From Mycolicibacterium peregrinum (GTDB taxonomy: Bacteria; Actinomycetota; Actinomycetes; Mycobacteriales; Mycobacteriaceae), in assembly GCF_002102345.1 (NCBI RefSeq), contig NZ_LQPP01000015.1, forward strand, positions 186,001-250,000: a stretch of DNA of 64,000 nt, read 5' to 3'. The notes under the pieces are model-generated. The model saw only the letters and a list, made by a program, of their open reading frames with translations. It did no database searches and was not told where the DNA came from. Of this stretch, positions 51,846-60,068 are shown one piece after another (the first letter of the stretch is position 1; each line of letters opens with the position of its first letter). The position numbers and the translations under genes are program-made.

Positions 51846-52235
51846 ATGGGCGCGACGCTGACCATCGGAGATGTCACGCAGCGGTCGGGCGTCGCCCAGA
51901 CCGCGCTGCGCTACTACGAGCAGGTCGGCTTGTTACCTGCACCGCACCGCGTGGGTGGGCAGCGCCGCTACCAGGAGTCGGTCCTGATGCGGCTGGAAGT
52001 GATCAGGTTGTGCAAGACTGCGGGTTTCTCGCTGACAGAGATCGCGCTGCTGCTCAAGGACGACACCCCAGGCCGCCCCTTGGCTCGCGAACTGGCCCAG
52101 ACCAAATTGGCCGAGATCGACGAGCAACTGGAGTCGCTGGCGCGGGCGCGGGCCATCATCGAGTGGGGGATGCGGTGCACCTGCCCGTCAATCGAGTTGT
52201 GCACGTGCGGGATTCATCACGAATTGCCGGCCTGA
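51846..52235 (+). CDS. MerR-family regulator with Cys-rich tail (SoxR-like)
   Basis: 129 residues: MerR HTH at the N-terminus (TIGDVTQRSGVAQTALRYYE), then the linking dimer helix. The tail holds C-x-C-x5-C-x-C (Cys111, 113, 119, 121), so it probably binds a metal or an Fe-S cluster; SoxR has a different spacing (CX2CXCX5C). GGAGGG before ATG 51846. Divergent from the PPOX oxidoreductase, which it probably activates. What it senses is unknown; redox stress or a metal fits the cysteines. Confidence 0.88.
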   Translation: MGATLTIGDVTQRSGVAQTALRYYEQVGLLPAPHRVGGQRRYQESVLMRLEVIRLCKTAGFSLTEIALLLKDDTPGRPLARELAQTKLAEIDEQLESLARARAIIEWGMRCTCPSIELCTCGIHHELPA

Positions 52236-52286
52236 CACTGAGCCAAACCCAGGGTCGATCATCTCCCGCGTAATGGCGTGGCTGCG

Positions 52287-53120
52287 TCAGAACCGGTAGC
52301 GCAGAATGCGCGCCTTGCGTGCGCCGGCCTTGCTCAGTCCCGTGGCGCGCGTTGCGATCTGCAGCATGCCGGGAAAGAGGTCGACCTCCGGCTGGTGGGC
52401 GAGGCTTGACTCCTCGATGAGCCGCAGCCGCGGATTCCACGTTTCCGGATGGTGCGCATCCTTGAATCCCGGGTAGCCCCATTGGCTTCCGACGTCCTTG
52501 AACATCTTGGCGGGGAAGAACTTCAACGCAGCCTTGCTCACCCAACCGATGCGACCGTAGTCGTTGAATGTCAGTTCACCGGATTCGAAGTGTGCGGTGA
52601 TTTTCCGGAAGATGCCCGTGATCACCGGTTCGGTGAGGAACGCGAACAATCCATCGGCCACCAGCATGGTGGGCCGGTCAGGGGGGATCGGGTCCGTCCA
52701 GTCCGGGTCGGCCAGCGACGCAGAGACAGTGTGTGCCTGGGGGAGTGGCGGCAGCGCCCGATCGCGCAGTTCGCTGATCCCGGGTAGATCGACGCTGTAC
52801 CAGTCGACCGTGGCCGGCGGCGCGATGCGGTGGACGCCGCTGTCCAGACCTCCGCCGAGGTCGACCACGACGGCGTCGGGATGGTCGACGACGAACGTGC
52901 GGACCCGATCGTCGAGCATCTTGGCGCGCAACGCCGACTGGCACACCACGCTGGTCTGCACACCGAGTCCGGCGAAGTCGTAGTCGAGTCGTGCCACCGT
53001 CTCGTCGGCCATGGTGTCGCCGAGGATGGGCTTCGGCCATCTGCTGTCGAGCGCCCTGGCGTACAGGGTCAGGAACGCGGTTTCCTCCACCGGCGTCAGA
53101 CCCGTCGTCGCGATACCCAC
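52287..53120 (-). CDS. Class I SAM-dependent methyltransferase (LCM/TcmP-like)
   Basis: 277 residues from GTG 53120. The leucine-carboxyl-methyltransferase-like family is indicated by the SAM motif VVDLGGGLDSGVHR (about residues 80-93), WYSVDLPG and MLVADGLFAFL. COG3315-type proteins are numerous in mycobacteria and probably methylate small metabolites. Upstream in-frame sequence is low-complexity and overlaps no start signal, so I cut the start at GTG 53120. Neighbours give no clear clue. Confidence 0.82.
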   Translation of the reverse strand: MGIATTGLTPVEETAFLTLYARALDSRWPKPILGDTMADETVARLDYDFAGLGVQTSVVCQSALRAKMLDDRVRTFVVDHPDAVVVDLGGGLDSGVHRIAPPATVDWYSVDLPGISELRDRALPPLPQAHTVSASLADPDWTDPIPPDRPTMLVADGLFAFLTEPVITGIFRKITAHFESGELTFNDYGRIGWVSKAALKFFPAKMFKDVGSQWGYPGFKDAHHPETWNPRLRLIEESSLAHQPEVDLFPGMLQIATRATGLSKAGARKARILRYRF

Positions 53121-53257
53121 ACGCCCGACGGTACACCCGGTCAGCGGCTGAACATTTGGGCGAAAACGTTTACCGCCCTTACGATCACGCGCCGCCGGCC
53201 GGTGGTGTGGGTGAAACGGGGTGGGCAATGAGCTGACCGGAGCCTACGGTGGGAGCC

Positions 53258-53662
53258 ATGCGCAGCATGCACGTGAGCGTGTGGATCGAGGTTGCCGCGG
53301 ACGCGGTGTACGCCTACGCGGCAGATCCGCAGCACCTGGCCAACTGGGCGGCGGGGCTGGCTCAGGGTGGGCTACGACTCACTCCGCGCGGATGGGTTGC
53401 CGATTCGCCGATGGGTGAGGTCACCGTCGAATTCGCCGGCCCGAACACGCTGGGAGTGCTTGATCACGTGGTACGGCTGCCCTCGGGTGAGGCCGTCTAC
53501 AACCCGATGCGGGTGGTGCCGGGCGATGTCGACGCCGAGTCGTGCGAAGTCGTGTTCACTGTTCGGCAGCGGCCCGGCGTGACCGACCCGGAGTTCGAAG
53601 CTGACGTGGCTGCGGTGGCAGCGGATCTAGAGACCTTGCGGCGGCTGCTGGAGGGTCACTGA
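53258..53662 (+). CDS. SRPBCC (polyketide-cyclase-like) protein
   Basis: 134 residues from ATG 53258: an SRPBCC/START-like small fold (VSVWIEVAADAVYAYAADPQHLANW is the typical first strand and helices). It would bind a hydrophobic ligand; no enzymatic residues can be assigned. GTG 53249 is a possible earlier start. Its 3' end overlaps the next gene, on the other strand, by 7 bp. Function unknown. Confidence 0.75.
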   Translation: MRSMHVSVWIEVAADAVYAYAADPQHLANWAAGLAQGGLRLTPRGWVADSPMGEVTVEFAGPNTLGVLDHVVRLPSGEAVYNPMRVVPGDVDAESCEVVFTVRQRPGVTDPEFEADVAAVAADLETLRRLLEGH

Positions 53663-53886
53663 TCAGACGGCGAAACGCGGCCCAGGCTCAGCCACACGAC
53701 GATGGCCGCCGCGGCTGCTGAGAGTACCGCCGGTGCAGCGCTCATGGTTGCCACGCCGACGATCACCAGTACCAGCCCACCGACCGCCAGGGCGATCAGC
53801 TTGTAGGTCGGCCAGGGCACCCCGGCGATGTCCACTTGGTGATCGGCCCGGGAGGCGACACTGCGAAAGTTCCCGGCGGTGGTCAT
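53656..53886 (-). CDS. Small two-helix membrane protein
   Basis: 76 residues: a polar N-terminus, then two hydrophobic helices (about residues 29-46 and 50-66) joined by a short turn, ending SLGRVSPSDQ. No family recognised. It sits between the SRPBCC gene, which it overlaps by 7 bp, and the LpqH-like lipoprotein, which is on the same strand 80 bp upstream. Confidence 0.65.
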   Translation of the reverse strand: MTTAGNFRSVASRADHQVDIAGVPWPTYKLIALAVGGLVLVIVGVATMSAAPAVLSAAAAAIVVWLSLGRVSPSDQ

Positions 53887-53966
53887 GCATTGACGATAGC
53901 TCGCAACATTGATTTCGGCTAGCCGAAACCTTGGATGCGGCGTGTCGCTTTATCGGTCCAGACTGC

Positions 53967-54404
53967 TCAACAGCGGGCTTCCATCCGGTACTGGACCTCG
54001 GCCGGTCGGGTCGGGTGGTCCGCGAACCAGCCACGCGCCGTGCCGCTGATATGGAACGTGGTGCCATCGACGCTGGCCTCGGCAGGCGCTGTCACATTGG
54101 CGGAGCCGCCCGTGAACCCCTCCAGCCCGGTCAGTCGCATGACTTTCGGTTCGACGGAGCCGCCGGTCTGGATGATGGCCGTGAAGCCGGGCGTTTCCGG
54201 CTGGGTTTCGATGGTCCACAGCCAGGACCGTTGCGTGCAGAGCACCGAAAACGTGGTCGGCACCTGCTCGCCGTTGATGAAAACCCGCGCCGTGTAGGCA
54301 TCCGCAGGGACGCCGGTGGCCGCCGCGCAGGCAGATAACGCCAGCGCGCCTACCGAAACGGTGTGCGCAGCCGCCCGCCGCACCCGCTGCTGCATGTGCC
54401 GCAT
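53967..54404 (-). CDS. LpqH/19-kDa-antigen-family lipoprotein
   Basis: 145 residues: signal peptide with arginines (RVRRAAAHTVSVG) and lipobox LSAC at about residues 23-26, then the LpqH-type domain (VFINGEQV, SVLCT, GTARGWFADHP and the terminal ARC). The two mature cysteines could form a disulfide. Exposed on the cell envelope; LpqH homologues are glycolipoproteins that engage TLR2. The upstream extension of the frame across ilvA is rejected. Divergent from ilvA with 138 bp between. Confidence 0.83.
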   Translation of the reverse strand: MRHMQQRVRRAAAHTVSVGALALSACAAATGVPADAYTARVFINGEQVPTTFSVLCTQRSWLWTIETQPETPGFTAIIQTGGSVEPKVMRLTGLEGFTGGSANVTAPAEASVDGTTFHISGTARGWFADHPTRPAEVQYRMEARC

Positions 54405-54542
54405 GACGGTTGTTTTCCCAGTTCGGAGTCCCTTCAACCACCTGCGGCCGCATTCCTCGGCGTAGTCGTCCAGCTGCGGGGATCCCGCTGTGTGTCCCCA
54501 CCCAACTGCAGAGAAATGCCTGGCCAGTGGCACCATTGAACG

Positions 54543-55835
54543 GTGACTGCCGATCTGAGCAAGGGCTCCCGAGTCTCCCCGCTGGCTGCGCCGCTTTCCG
54601 CGGCCGACATCGACGAGGCCGCCAAGCGAATTTCGGGCGTGGTCACCCGCAGCCCGCTGCAGTTCAACGAACGGCTCTCGGACGCGACCGGAGCCAATGT
54701 CTACCTCAAGCGTGAGGACCTGCAGGCAGTGCGTTCCTACAAGGTGCGCGGGGCGTTCAATCTGATGGCGCAGCTCTCGCCCGAGGAGCTGGCCGCCGGC
54801 GTGGTGTGCTCGTCGGCGGGCAACCACGCCCAGGGCTTCGCCATGGCCTGCCGGTCGATGCGGACCCACGGTCGCGTGTACGTGCCGGCCAAGACACCAA
54901 AGCAGAAGCGGGACCGGATCCGGTACCACGGCCGTGAGTTCATCGAGCTCATCGCGGTCGGGTCGACCTACGACCTGGCTGCTGCCGCGGCACTCGACGA
55001 TGTCGCCCGGACCGGGGCGACGCTCGTACCTCCCTATGACGATGTGCGGACGATGGCCGGGCAGGGCACCATCGCTGCCGAGCTGCTCGACCAACTCGAC
55101 GACGAGCCGGACCTGGTGATCGTGCCCGTCGGCGGCGGCGGCTGTATCTCCGGCATCACCACCTACCTGGCCGAGCGTGCCTCGGGCACGTCGGTACTCG
55201 GTGTCGAGCCGGCCGGTGCGGCCTCGATGATCGCCGCGCTGGCCGCGGGCCGGCCGGTCACCCTCGATCACGTCGATCAGTTCGTCGACGGTGCGGCAGT
55301 GGCGCGGGCCGGGGCCCTGCCGTATGCCGCGTTGGCCGCCGCCGGTGACATGGTCTCGCTCACCACCGTCGACGAAGGCGCGGTGTGCACCACGATGCTC
55401 GACCTCTATCAGAACGACGGAATCATCGCCGAGCCTGCTGGGGCCTTGTCGGTCGCGGCGCTGCTGGAGGCGGACATCGAACGCGGTTCCACCGTCGTGT
55501 GCCTGATCTCCGGCGGAAACAACGACGTGTCGCGGTACAACGAGGTGGTCGAGCGCTCGCTGGTGCACCTGGGGCTCAAGCACTACTTCCTGGTCGACTT
55601 CCCGCAGGAGCCCGGGGCGTTGCGCCGTTTCCTGGACGAGGTTCTCGGACCGGGCGACGACATCACGCTCTTCGAGTACGTCAAGCGCAACAACCGCGAG
55701 ACCGGCGAGGCCCTGTGCGGTGTCGAGTTGAGTGCGGCGACCGACCTCGAAGGCCTGCTGGCCCGGATGGCGGACTCCGACATCCACGTGGAGTTGCTCG
55801 AACCCGGGTCGCCGACGTACCGGTACCTGACCTGA
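54543..55835 (+). CDS. ilvA: Threonine dehydratase (biosynthetic), ACT-like tail
   Basis: Makes 2-oxobutanoate for isoleucine. 430 residues from GTG 54543. PLP-binding Lys67 in RSYKVRGAFN; glycine loop VGGGGC for the phosphate; a C-terminal ACT-like domain (about residues 340-430, YFLVDFPQEPGALRRFL) gives isoleucine feedback. Same gene order as Rv1559. M4-peptidase gene follows convergently after 24 bp. Confidence 0.95.
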   Translation: MTADLSKGSRVSPLAAPLSAADIDEAAKRISGVVTRSPLQFNERLSDATGANVYLKREDLQAVRSYKVRGAFNLMAQLSPEELAAGVVCSSAGNHAQGFAMACRSMRTHGRVYVPAKTPKQKRDRIRYHGREFIELIAVGSTYDLAAAAALDDVARTGATLVPPYDDVRTMAGQGTIAAELLDQLDDEPDLVIVPVGGGGCISGITTYLAERASGTSVLGVEPAGAASMIAALAAGRPVTLDHVDQFVDGAAVARAGALPYAALAAAGDMVSLTTVDEGAVCTTMLDLYQNDGIIAEPAGALSVAALLEADIERGSTVVCLISGGNNDVSRYNEVVERSLVHLGLKHYFLVDFPQEPGALRRFLDEVLGPGDDITLFEYVKRNNRETGEALCGVELSAATDLEGLLARMADSDIHVELLEPGSPTYRYLT

Positions 55836-55859
55836 GGAACCGACCTGAGGGGCGAGCCT

Positions 55860-57524
55860 TCAGGCGCTGATCCCGGTGGCCTCGAACCCGGCGCTCACCG
55901 CGGCGACCTTCTCATCCCGAACGCTCTCGGAGTCTCCGCGGAACAGCGACTTGGCCACCAGTTCCACGGCCCGGCGGCTGTCACTGAAACCTGACGTTCG
56001 CGAAAGGTGAAGTGTCAGAGCCAGGTAGAACAGCGCTGCCACATCCTGGGGCGTGAAGACGTGGCCCTGGCCGTTCTTTGCACTGATGATGTTGAACGCC
56101 GCCTTGTTGTGGATGCCACTGTTGGTGTGCACACCCCCGTTGTCCCGGGTCGTGTGTACGTAGTCGCGCATGTGCGCGGGCTGGCCGCGCCGGGCCGGAT
56201 CACTCAGATCCCTCAGGGGTACCCCGGTACCGTCGAGTTCTTCACCCATTTCCCAGTTCCAGCTGTCGATGTCGGGTTTCTGGGAGTTGGCGATGATCGT
56301 CCCCATGATGTCCGAGTAGGACTCATTCAGCGCGCCGGACTCGTCCTTGTACTCGAGACGAGCCGTGTTGTCGGTCAGTCCGTGGGTCATCTCATGCGCC
56401 ACAACGTCCATCGCCACTGCATACGACCGCAGTTCGCCACCGACACTGCGCTGCCCGTACACCATCTGGGTGCCGATCCAGGCGGCGTTGCGCCATTCCT
56501 GGGGTGTCGCATCCTGGATGGAGGTGCAGTTGATGGACGAGATGAACGGACCGCCCTGGTTGTCGAGGCCGTTGCGCTGCAATGTGTTCAGCAGATAGTC
56601 GGCAACCTCCTGGGCGTTGGCGTGGGCACTGATCGCCGCCGGGCTCCAAGGCGCCGGTGGATTGGAGATCGGCGCCGCGCCCGGTAGTGAGCGGAACTGC
56701 GATTCAATCTTGCGGAATCCGAAATCGTAGGTCTCGATGCGCCGGGTGGGATCCACCAGCCGCTTGTTGTCGTTCTCGTCGCGTTCGGCCCGGATGCGAC
56801 GGGTCTGGCCGAGGGCGTCGGTCGAATCCAGCTCTTCCAGGGTCCACGAAATCGTCTGGGTGCGCGGAAGTTTGGCGACGAGATCGCCGGAGTGAGCGTC
56901 GACGACGTAGTCGAAGAGCTCCGGCAGCGTCTCCGGGTGGCCGTCGGAGGTGCGCTCGCGGTGCCGCTGTACGTTCTTGGCGATGTACACCAGGCGCCAG
57001 ACGCCGGGGTCCGCCTTCTTGTCGAAGTAGAAGTAGAGCCGGGGCGGCTCCGGCAGTGGCAATGCGCCTTTGCCCGCATCCTTGACGATCACGTCCTGCG
57101 CCTGCGCCGGCGATACGGTCGCGACGGCGTCGACCCCTTCGGGATTGCCGATCGCCGAGTTGACGGCCAGCATGTTGTTCGCGTCGTCGAGTTCGATCGT
57201 GACAAGCGACCCGTACACCGGGATGCGCTGGCGGTATTGGGCGAACTTCACGACGGTGGATTCGGTCAGCGGAATCGACTCGGTACCCAGGGCCAGGTAC
57301 TCGGTACCCGGACCTGCGCTGCTGTTCGTGATCGAGGGCACCTCAGGACTGGAGATCATCTGGTTGAGGTAGCGGCGCGCCGCCGATTCTGGGTCGAGCG
57401 TCGCCACGTCGACCGCCTGCGCCGCGCCGGGAGAGACCGCCTCGTCGTTGATGGCCTGAACTGCCGGGCCCTGGTACTTGTCCGCGCTGTGCAGTGCAAA
57501 ACTCTCTAACCCGTTGTCGTTCAT
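55860..57524 (-). CDS. Thermolysin-family (M4) zinc metallopeptidase
   Basis: 554 residues: an N-terminal FTP/PepSY-like propeptide (about residues 40-210) and the M4 catalytic domain with HEMTH (His377-His381) and the second zinc-ligand motif NESYSD about 20 residues later. The third conserved block DNGGVHTNSGIHNKAAF is also intact, so the enzyme should be active. No signal peptide is visible at the N-terminus (MNDNGLESFALHS), which is unusual for M4 peptidases and suggests non-classical export or a missed start. Convergent with ilvA and divergent from the tyrosinase. Confidence 0.9.
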   Translation of the reverse strand: MNDNGLESFALHSADKYQGPAVQAINDEAVSPGAAQAVDVATLDPESAARRYLNQMISSPEVPSITNSSAGPGTEYLALGTESIPLTESTVVKFAQYRQRIPVYGSLVTIELDDANNMLAVNSAIGNPEGVDAVATVSPAQAQDVIVKDAGKGALPLPEPPRLYFYFDKKADPGVWRLVYIAKNVQRHRERTSDGHPETLPELFDYVVDAHSGDLVAKLPRTQTISWTLEELDSTDALGQTRRIRAERDENDNKRLVDPTRRIETYDFGFRKIESQFRSLPGAAPISNPPAPWSPAAISAHANAQEVADYLLNTLQRNGLDNQGGPFISSINCTSIQDATPQEWRNAAWIGTQMVYGQRSVGGELRSYAVAMDVVAHEMTHGLTDNTARLEYKDESGALNESYSDIMGTIIANSQKPDIDSWNWEMGEELDGTGVPLRDLSDPARRGQPAHMRDYVHTTRDNGGVHTNSGIHNKAAFNIISAKNGQGHVFTPQDVAALFYLALTLHLSRTSGFSDSRRAVELVAKSLFRGDSESVRDEKVAAVSAGFEATGISA

Positions 57525-57712
57525 GAGTTCTCACATCTCCTGCTCCGAGGGGTGGGCTGCCCCGGTGCGGACCGATCGACGTCACCACCGTGGCATGGCC
57601 CGATCATGCGTCAGAGAGCGGTGCAGGTGCGTGCGTAGTGACCTACTCGAATATCGCGACGATAGGCGACGAAGACAGGTAGTGATCTACGCGCGCGCGG
57701 TTGCCTGCGGAT

Positions 57713-57736
57713 GTTTACCGTCCTGAAGGTGGGTAT
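57713..57736 (+). promoter_or_regulatory. SigF-like promoter upstream of tyrosinase
   Basis: GTTT (57713-57716), 14-bp gap, GGGTAT (57731-57736). The mycobacterial SigF consensus is GTTT-N15-17-GGGTA(T/C), so the spacing is one base short. The start codon is 38 bp downstream. Confidence 0.4.
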
Positions 57737-57774
57737 TCGCCCCACTGGAGATCCGCCGCAAGGGAGAGCCGACC

Positions 57775-59244
57775 ATGGCCGAACACATCATGCAGTCCGG
57801 TGACACCCTCACGGTCGCGGAGTCGGCCTCGACCCGCGTCCGGCGCAATATCTGGACGCTCGATCACATCGACCACTGGCATCCGACGATCTACGCCTAC
57901 GCCCGGGCAGTTCAGGTGCTGATCGGCCGGTCAGATACGGATCAGCTGGATCCGATCGGCTGGCAGTATCAGTCCGACATCCACGGCACCACAGTGAATC
58001 CCGACCGGTTCCGCAATCAGTGTCAGCACTTCTGCTGGTTCTTCCTGCCCTGGCACCGGATGTATCTGCAATGGTTCGAGCGGATCGTCACCTCGGCCAT
58101 CCAGGAGCTCGACGACGTCGACGAACAGACCAAGTCGACCTGGGCGCTGCCCTACTGGAACTACAGCAGCGACGACCCGGCCCGCCGACGGCTGCCCCAG
58201 GCCTTCCTCGACACGACCCTGCCGGACGGGGTGACACCGAATCCCCTGTGGGTGCCCGGACGGAACCTCAACGACGGCTCGTCATTGCCCGCCTCCGATG
58301 TCGACCTGACGAGTGCACTGGCTCCCGTCGACTTCGCCGGGTTCGGCGGGTTCGCCGGTGGGCGTACGGGATTCAGTCATGCCGGCGAGGACCCCGGCGC
58401 GGCGATGGGACCGTTGGAAGGAACTCCGCACGGTGCCGTCCACGTGGGTGTGGGAGGACTGATGGGATCGTTCAACACGGCGGCGCTGGACCCCATCTTC
58501 TGGCTGCATCACGCCAACATCGACCGGATCTGGGAAATCTGGCGGACGATGCCGGACCGCGCCAACACCGCGGAGGCCGCCTGGCTGACCGGTGTGACCT
58601 TCCACTTCCATGACGAGAGCAGGGCGACGCTCACCGAGACGGTGCAGGAGGTGCTCGAAACTGCGCCTCAGCTCAGCTACAGCTACGAGGACATCGCCGC
58701 CCCTGTCGCACTGGAGGCACTCATGCCAACCGCACCTGCGCCCGAGAACCCGCCGGAACTCGTCGGAGCATCGGATCGCGCGATCGCTCTCGCCGGTGAG
58801 GCGACGAACGTCACGTTCGCCATCGCGCCACCCCTGGGGCCCCTGGCCCAGGAGGAGAGCCCGGTATCCCGCGCTTTCCTTCGGATCGAGGACGTGACGT
58901 CACCGGCGCCGGTGGGCGTCACCTACAAGGTGTATCTCGACGTGGGCGGCGGTGAACCGACTGTCGATGATGACCACTTCGTCGGTGTCGCCGCATTTTT
59001 CGGGATCGAGGAAACCGCCAATCCGGACAACGAGCACGGCGGGATGCGGCTCGCCTACGACATCACCGGTCTGTATCAACGGTTCACCGCCGAAGGGCGG
59101 TGGAGTGACCAGGTCAGTGTCACCTTCGTACCTCAGTACGTGGAGCCGGCCGCTCATCCCATCCGGCTGCCGGGGGCTCAGGCCTCGGCACCGCAGGAGC
59201 CGGGACAGGCGCGCGTCGGGCGCGTGAGTGTCTTCCTGCAATGA
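57775..59244 (+). CDS. Tyrosinase/polyphenol oxidase (type 3 copper)
   Basis: 489 residues. Copper site A: His70, His85 and His94 (DIHG, CQHFCWFF, LPWHR); site B: His219, His223 and His246 (PHGAVH, LHHANID), with the classic spacings. An extra C-terminal domain of about 150 residues (from about 340, with FLRIEDVTSPAP and a beta-rich pattern) resembles the C-terminal region of plant-type and some bacterial polyphenol oxidases and may cover the active site. Cys87 next to His85 could form the Cys-His thioether seen in some PPOs. AAGGGAGAGCC precedes ATG 57775. No signal peptide; the DUF2182 gene overlaps its stop as ATGA. Confidence 0.95.
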   Translation: MAEHIMQSGDTLTVAESASTRVRRNIWTLDHIDHWHPTIYAYARAVQVLIGRSDTDQLDPIGWQYQSDIHGTTVNPDRFRNQCQHFCWFFLPWHRMYLQWFERIVTSAIQELDDVDEQTKSTWALPYWNYSSDDPARRRLPQAFLDTTLPDGVTPNPLWVPGRNLNDGSSLPASDVDLTSALAPVDFAGFGGFAGGRTGFSHAGEDPGAAMGPLEGTPHGAVHVGVGGLMGSFNTAALDPIFWLHHANIDRIWEIWRTMPDRANTAEAAWLTGVTFHFHDESRATLTETVQEVLETAPQLSYSYEDIAAPVALEALMPTAPAPENPPELVGASDRAIALAGEATNVTFAIAPPLGPLAQEESPVSRAFLRIEDVTSPAPVGVTYKVYLDVGGGEPTVDDDHFVGVAAFFGIEETANPDNEHGGMRLAYDITGLYQRFTAEGRWSDQVSVTFVPQYVEPAAHPIRLPGAQASAPQEPGQARVGRVSVFLQ

Positions 59245-60068
59245 CCCTGGCTGCAGCACCGGCAGGACGGGCGCGGCCATCGCCCTGGCGACGGTGGTGG
59301 TGGCGGCATCCGGAGCTATCCGTGCTCACGGTTTCGGTGGCCTCCTGGTCGGCGGTGACGGTACTGCACCTGATGATGCCGGTTCACGTTGGCGCCCAAC
59401 ATTGTTCCGCAGTGCCTCACGCTGCGGCCCACCACCATGGGGTGTCAGGGCTCGGCGCCGTCGCGGACCGCTGTGCGGCGATGGGTCCTGATATGCCGGA
59501 ATTTCCTGCCTCGCTGGGAATGTGGGTGGTCATGGCCGCGGCGATGATGCTGCCGACGACGCTGCCCACCGTGCGGTCGATCTCGATGAACGGCAGGTGG
59601 AACCGGCGGCAGCGCAGCCAAGCGTTGTTCGTACTCGGTTATCTCGCAGTGTGGTCGGTGTTCGGTGCCGCAGCGCTGGCCGTTGTCTGGTCGGTCGGTG
59701 TGAAAACAGTTGGTGTTCCGGTGGTCTCGGGTCTGCTTGCCGGCGCGGCAGCCTGGGAACTGACCCGCCGGAAGCGGTTCTTCCTGCGGGCGTGCCACCG
59801 AGTGCGCGCACTGCCCGCCGCCGGTCGGCGAGCGGACCGGGCATGCGTCGACGAGGGCCTGCGCAACGGGCTGCGTTGTGTGGGCGCCTGCGGCCCGATG
59901 ATGCTGCCCATGGCATTGACCCCACACGCATTGTGGCTGATGGTGGTCCTCTTCGGTGTCGCGGCGGGGGAGAAGTTGGTCACGAAAGCCGTGGACCATC
60001 TGCCGGTGTTTGCGGCGGTTCTCGCGGTGGTCGCAGTCATCGTGGCGTTCGGTGCGCCGGTCGGCTGA
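59241..60068 (+). CDS. DUF2182 metal-binding-type membrane protein
   Basis: 275 residues, about six helices. DUF2182 hallmarks are MWVVMAAAMMLP (about residues 94-105) and RCVGACGPMMLPMAL (about 212-226). The loop after the first helix is rich in His and Met (HLMMPVHVGAQHC, then HAAAHHH), possible copper ligands. It starts at ATG 59241 within the tyrosinase stop (ATGA), so the two are made together. A role in copper delivery to the tyrosinase is inferred, not shown. The 3' end overlaps the convergent MFS gene by 32 bp. Confidence 0.85.
   Translation: MTLAAAPAGRARPSPWRRWWWRHPELSVLTVSVASWSAVTVLHLMMPVHVGAQHCSAVPHAAAHHHGVSGLGAVADRCAAMGPDMPEFPASLGMWVVMAAAMMLPTTLPTVRSISMNGRWNRRQRSQALFVLGYLAVWSVFGAAALAVVWSVGVKTVGVPVVSGLLAGAAAWELTRRKRFFLRACHRVRALPAAGRRADRACVDEGLRNGLRCVGACGPMMLPMALTPHALWLMVVLFGVAAGEKLVTKAVDHLPVFAAVLAVVAVIVAFGAPVG

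Noticed and set aside
54405..55787. Extension of the LpqH-like frame antisense to ilvA
   Set aside because: The lipoprotein signal peptide begins at 54404; the extension is a shadow of ilvA.
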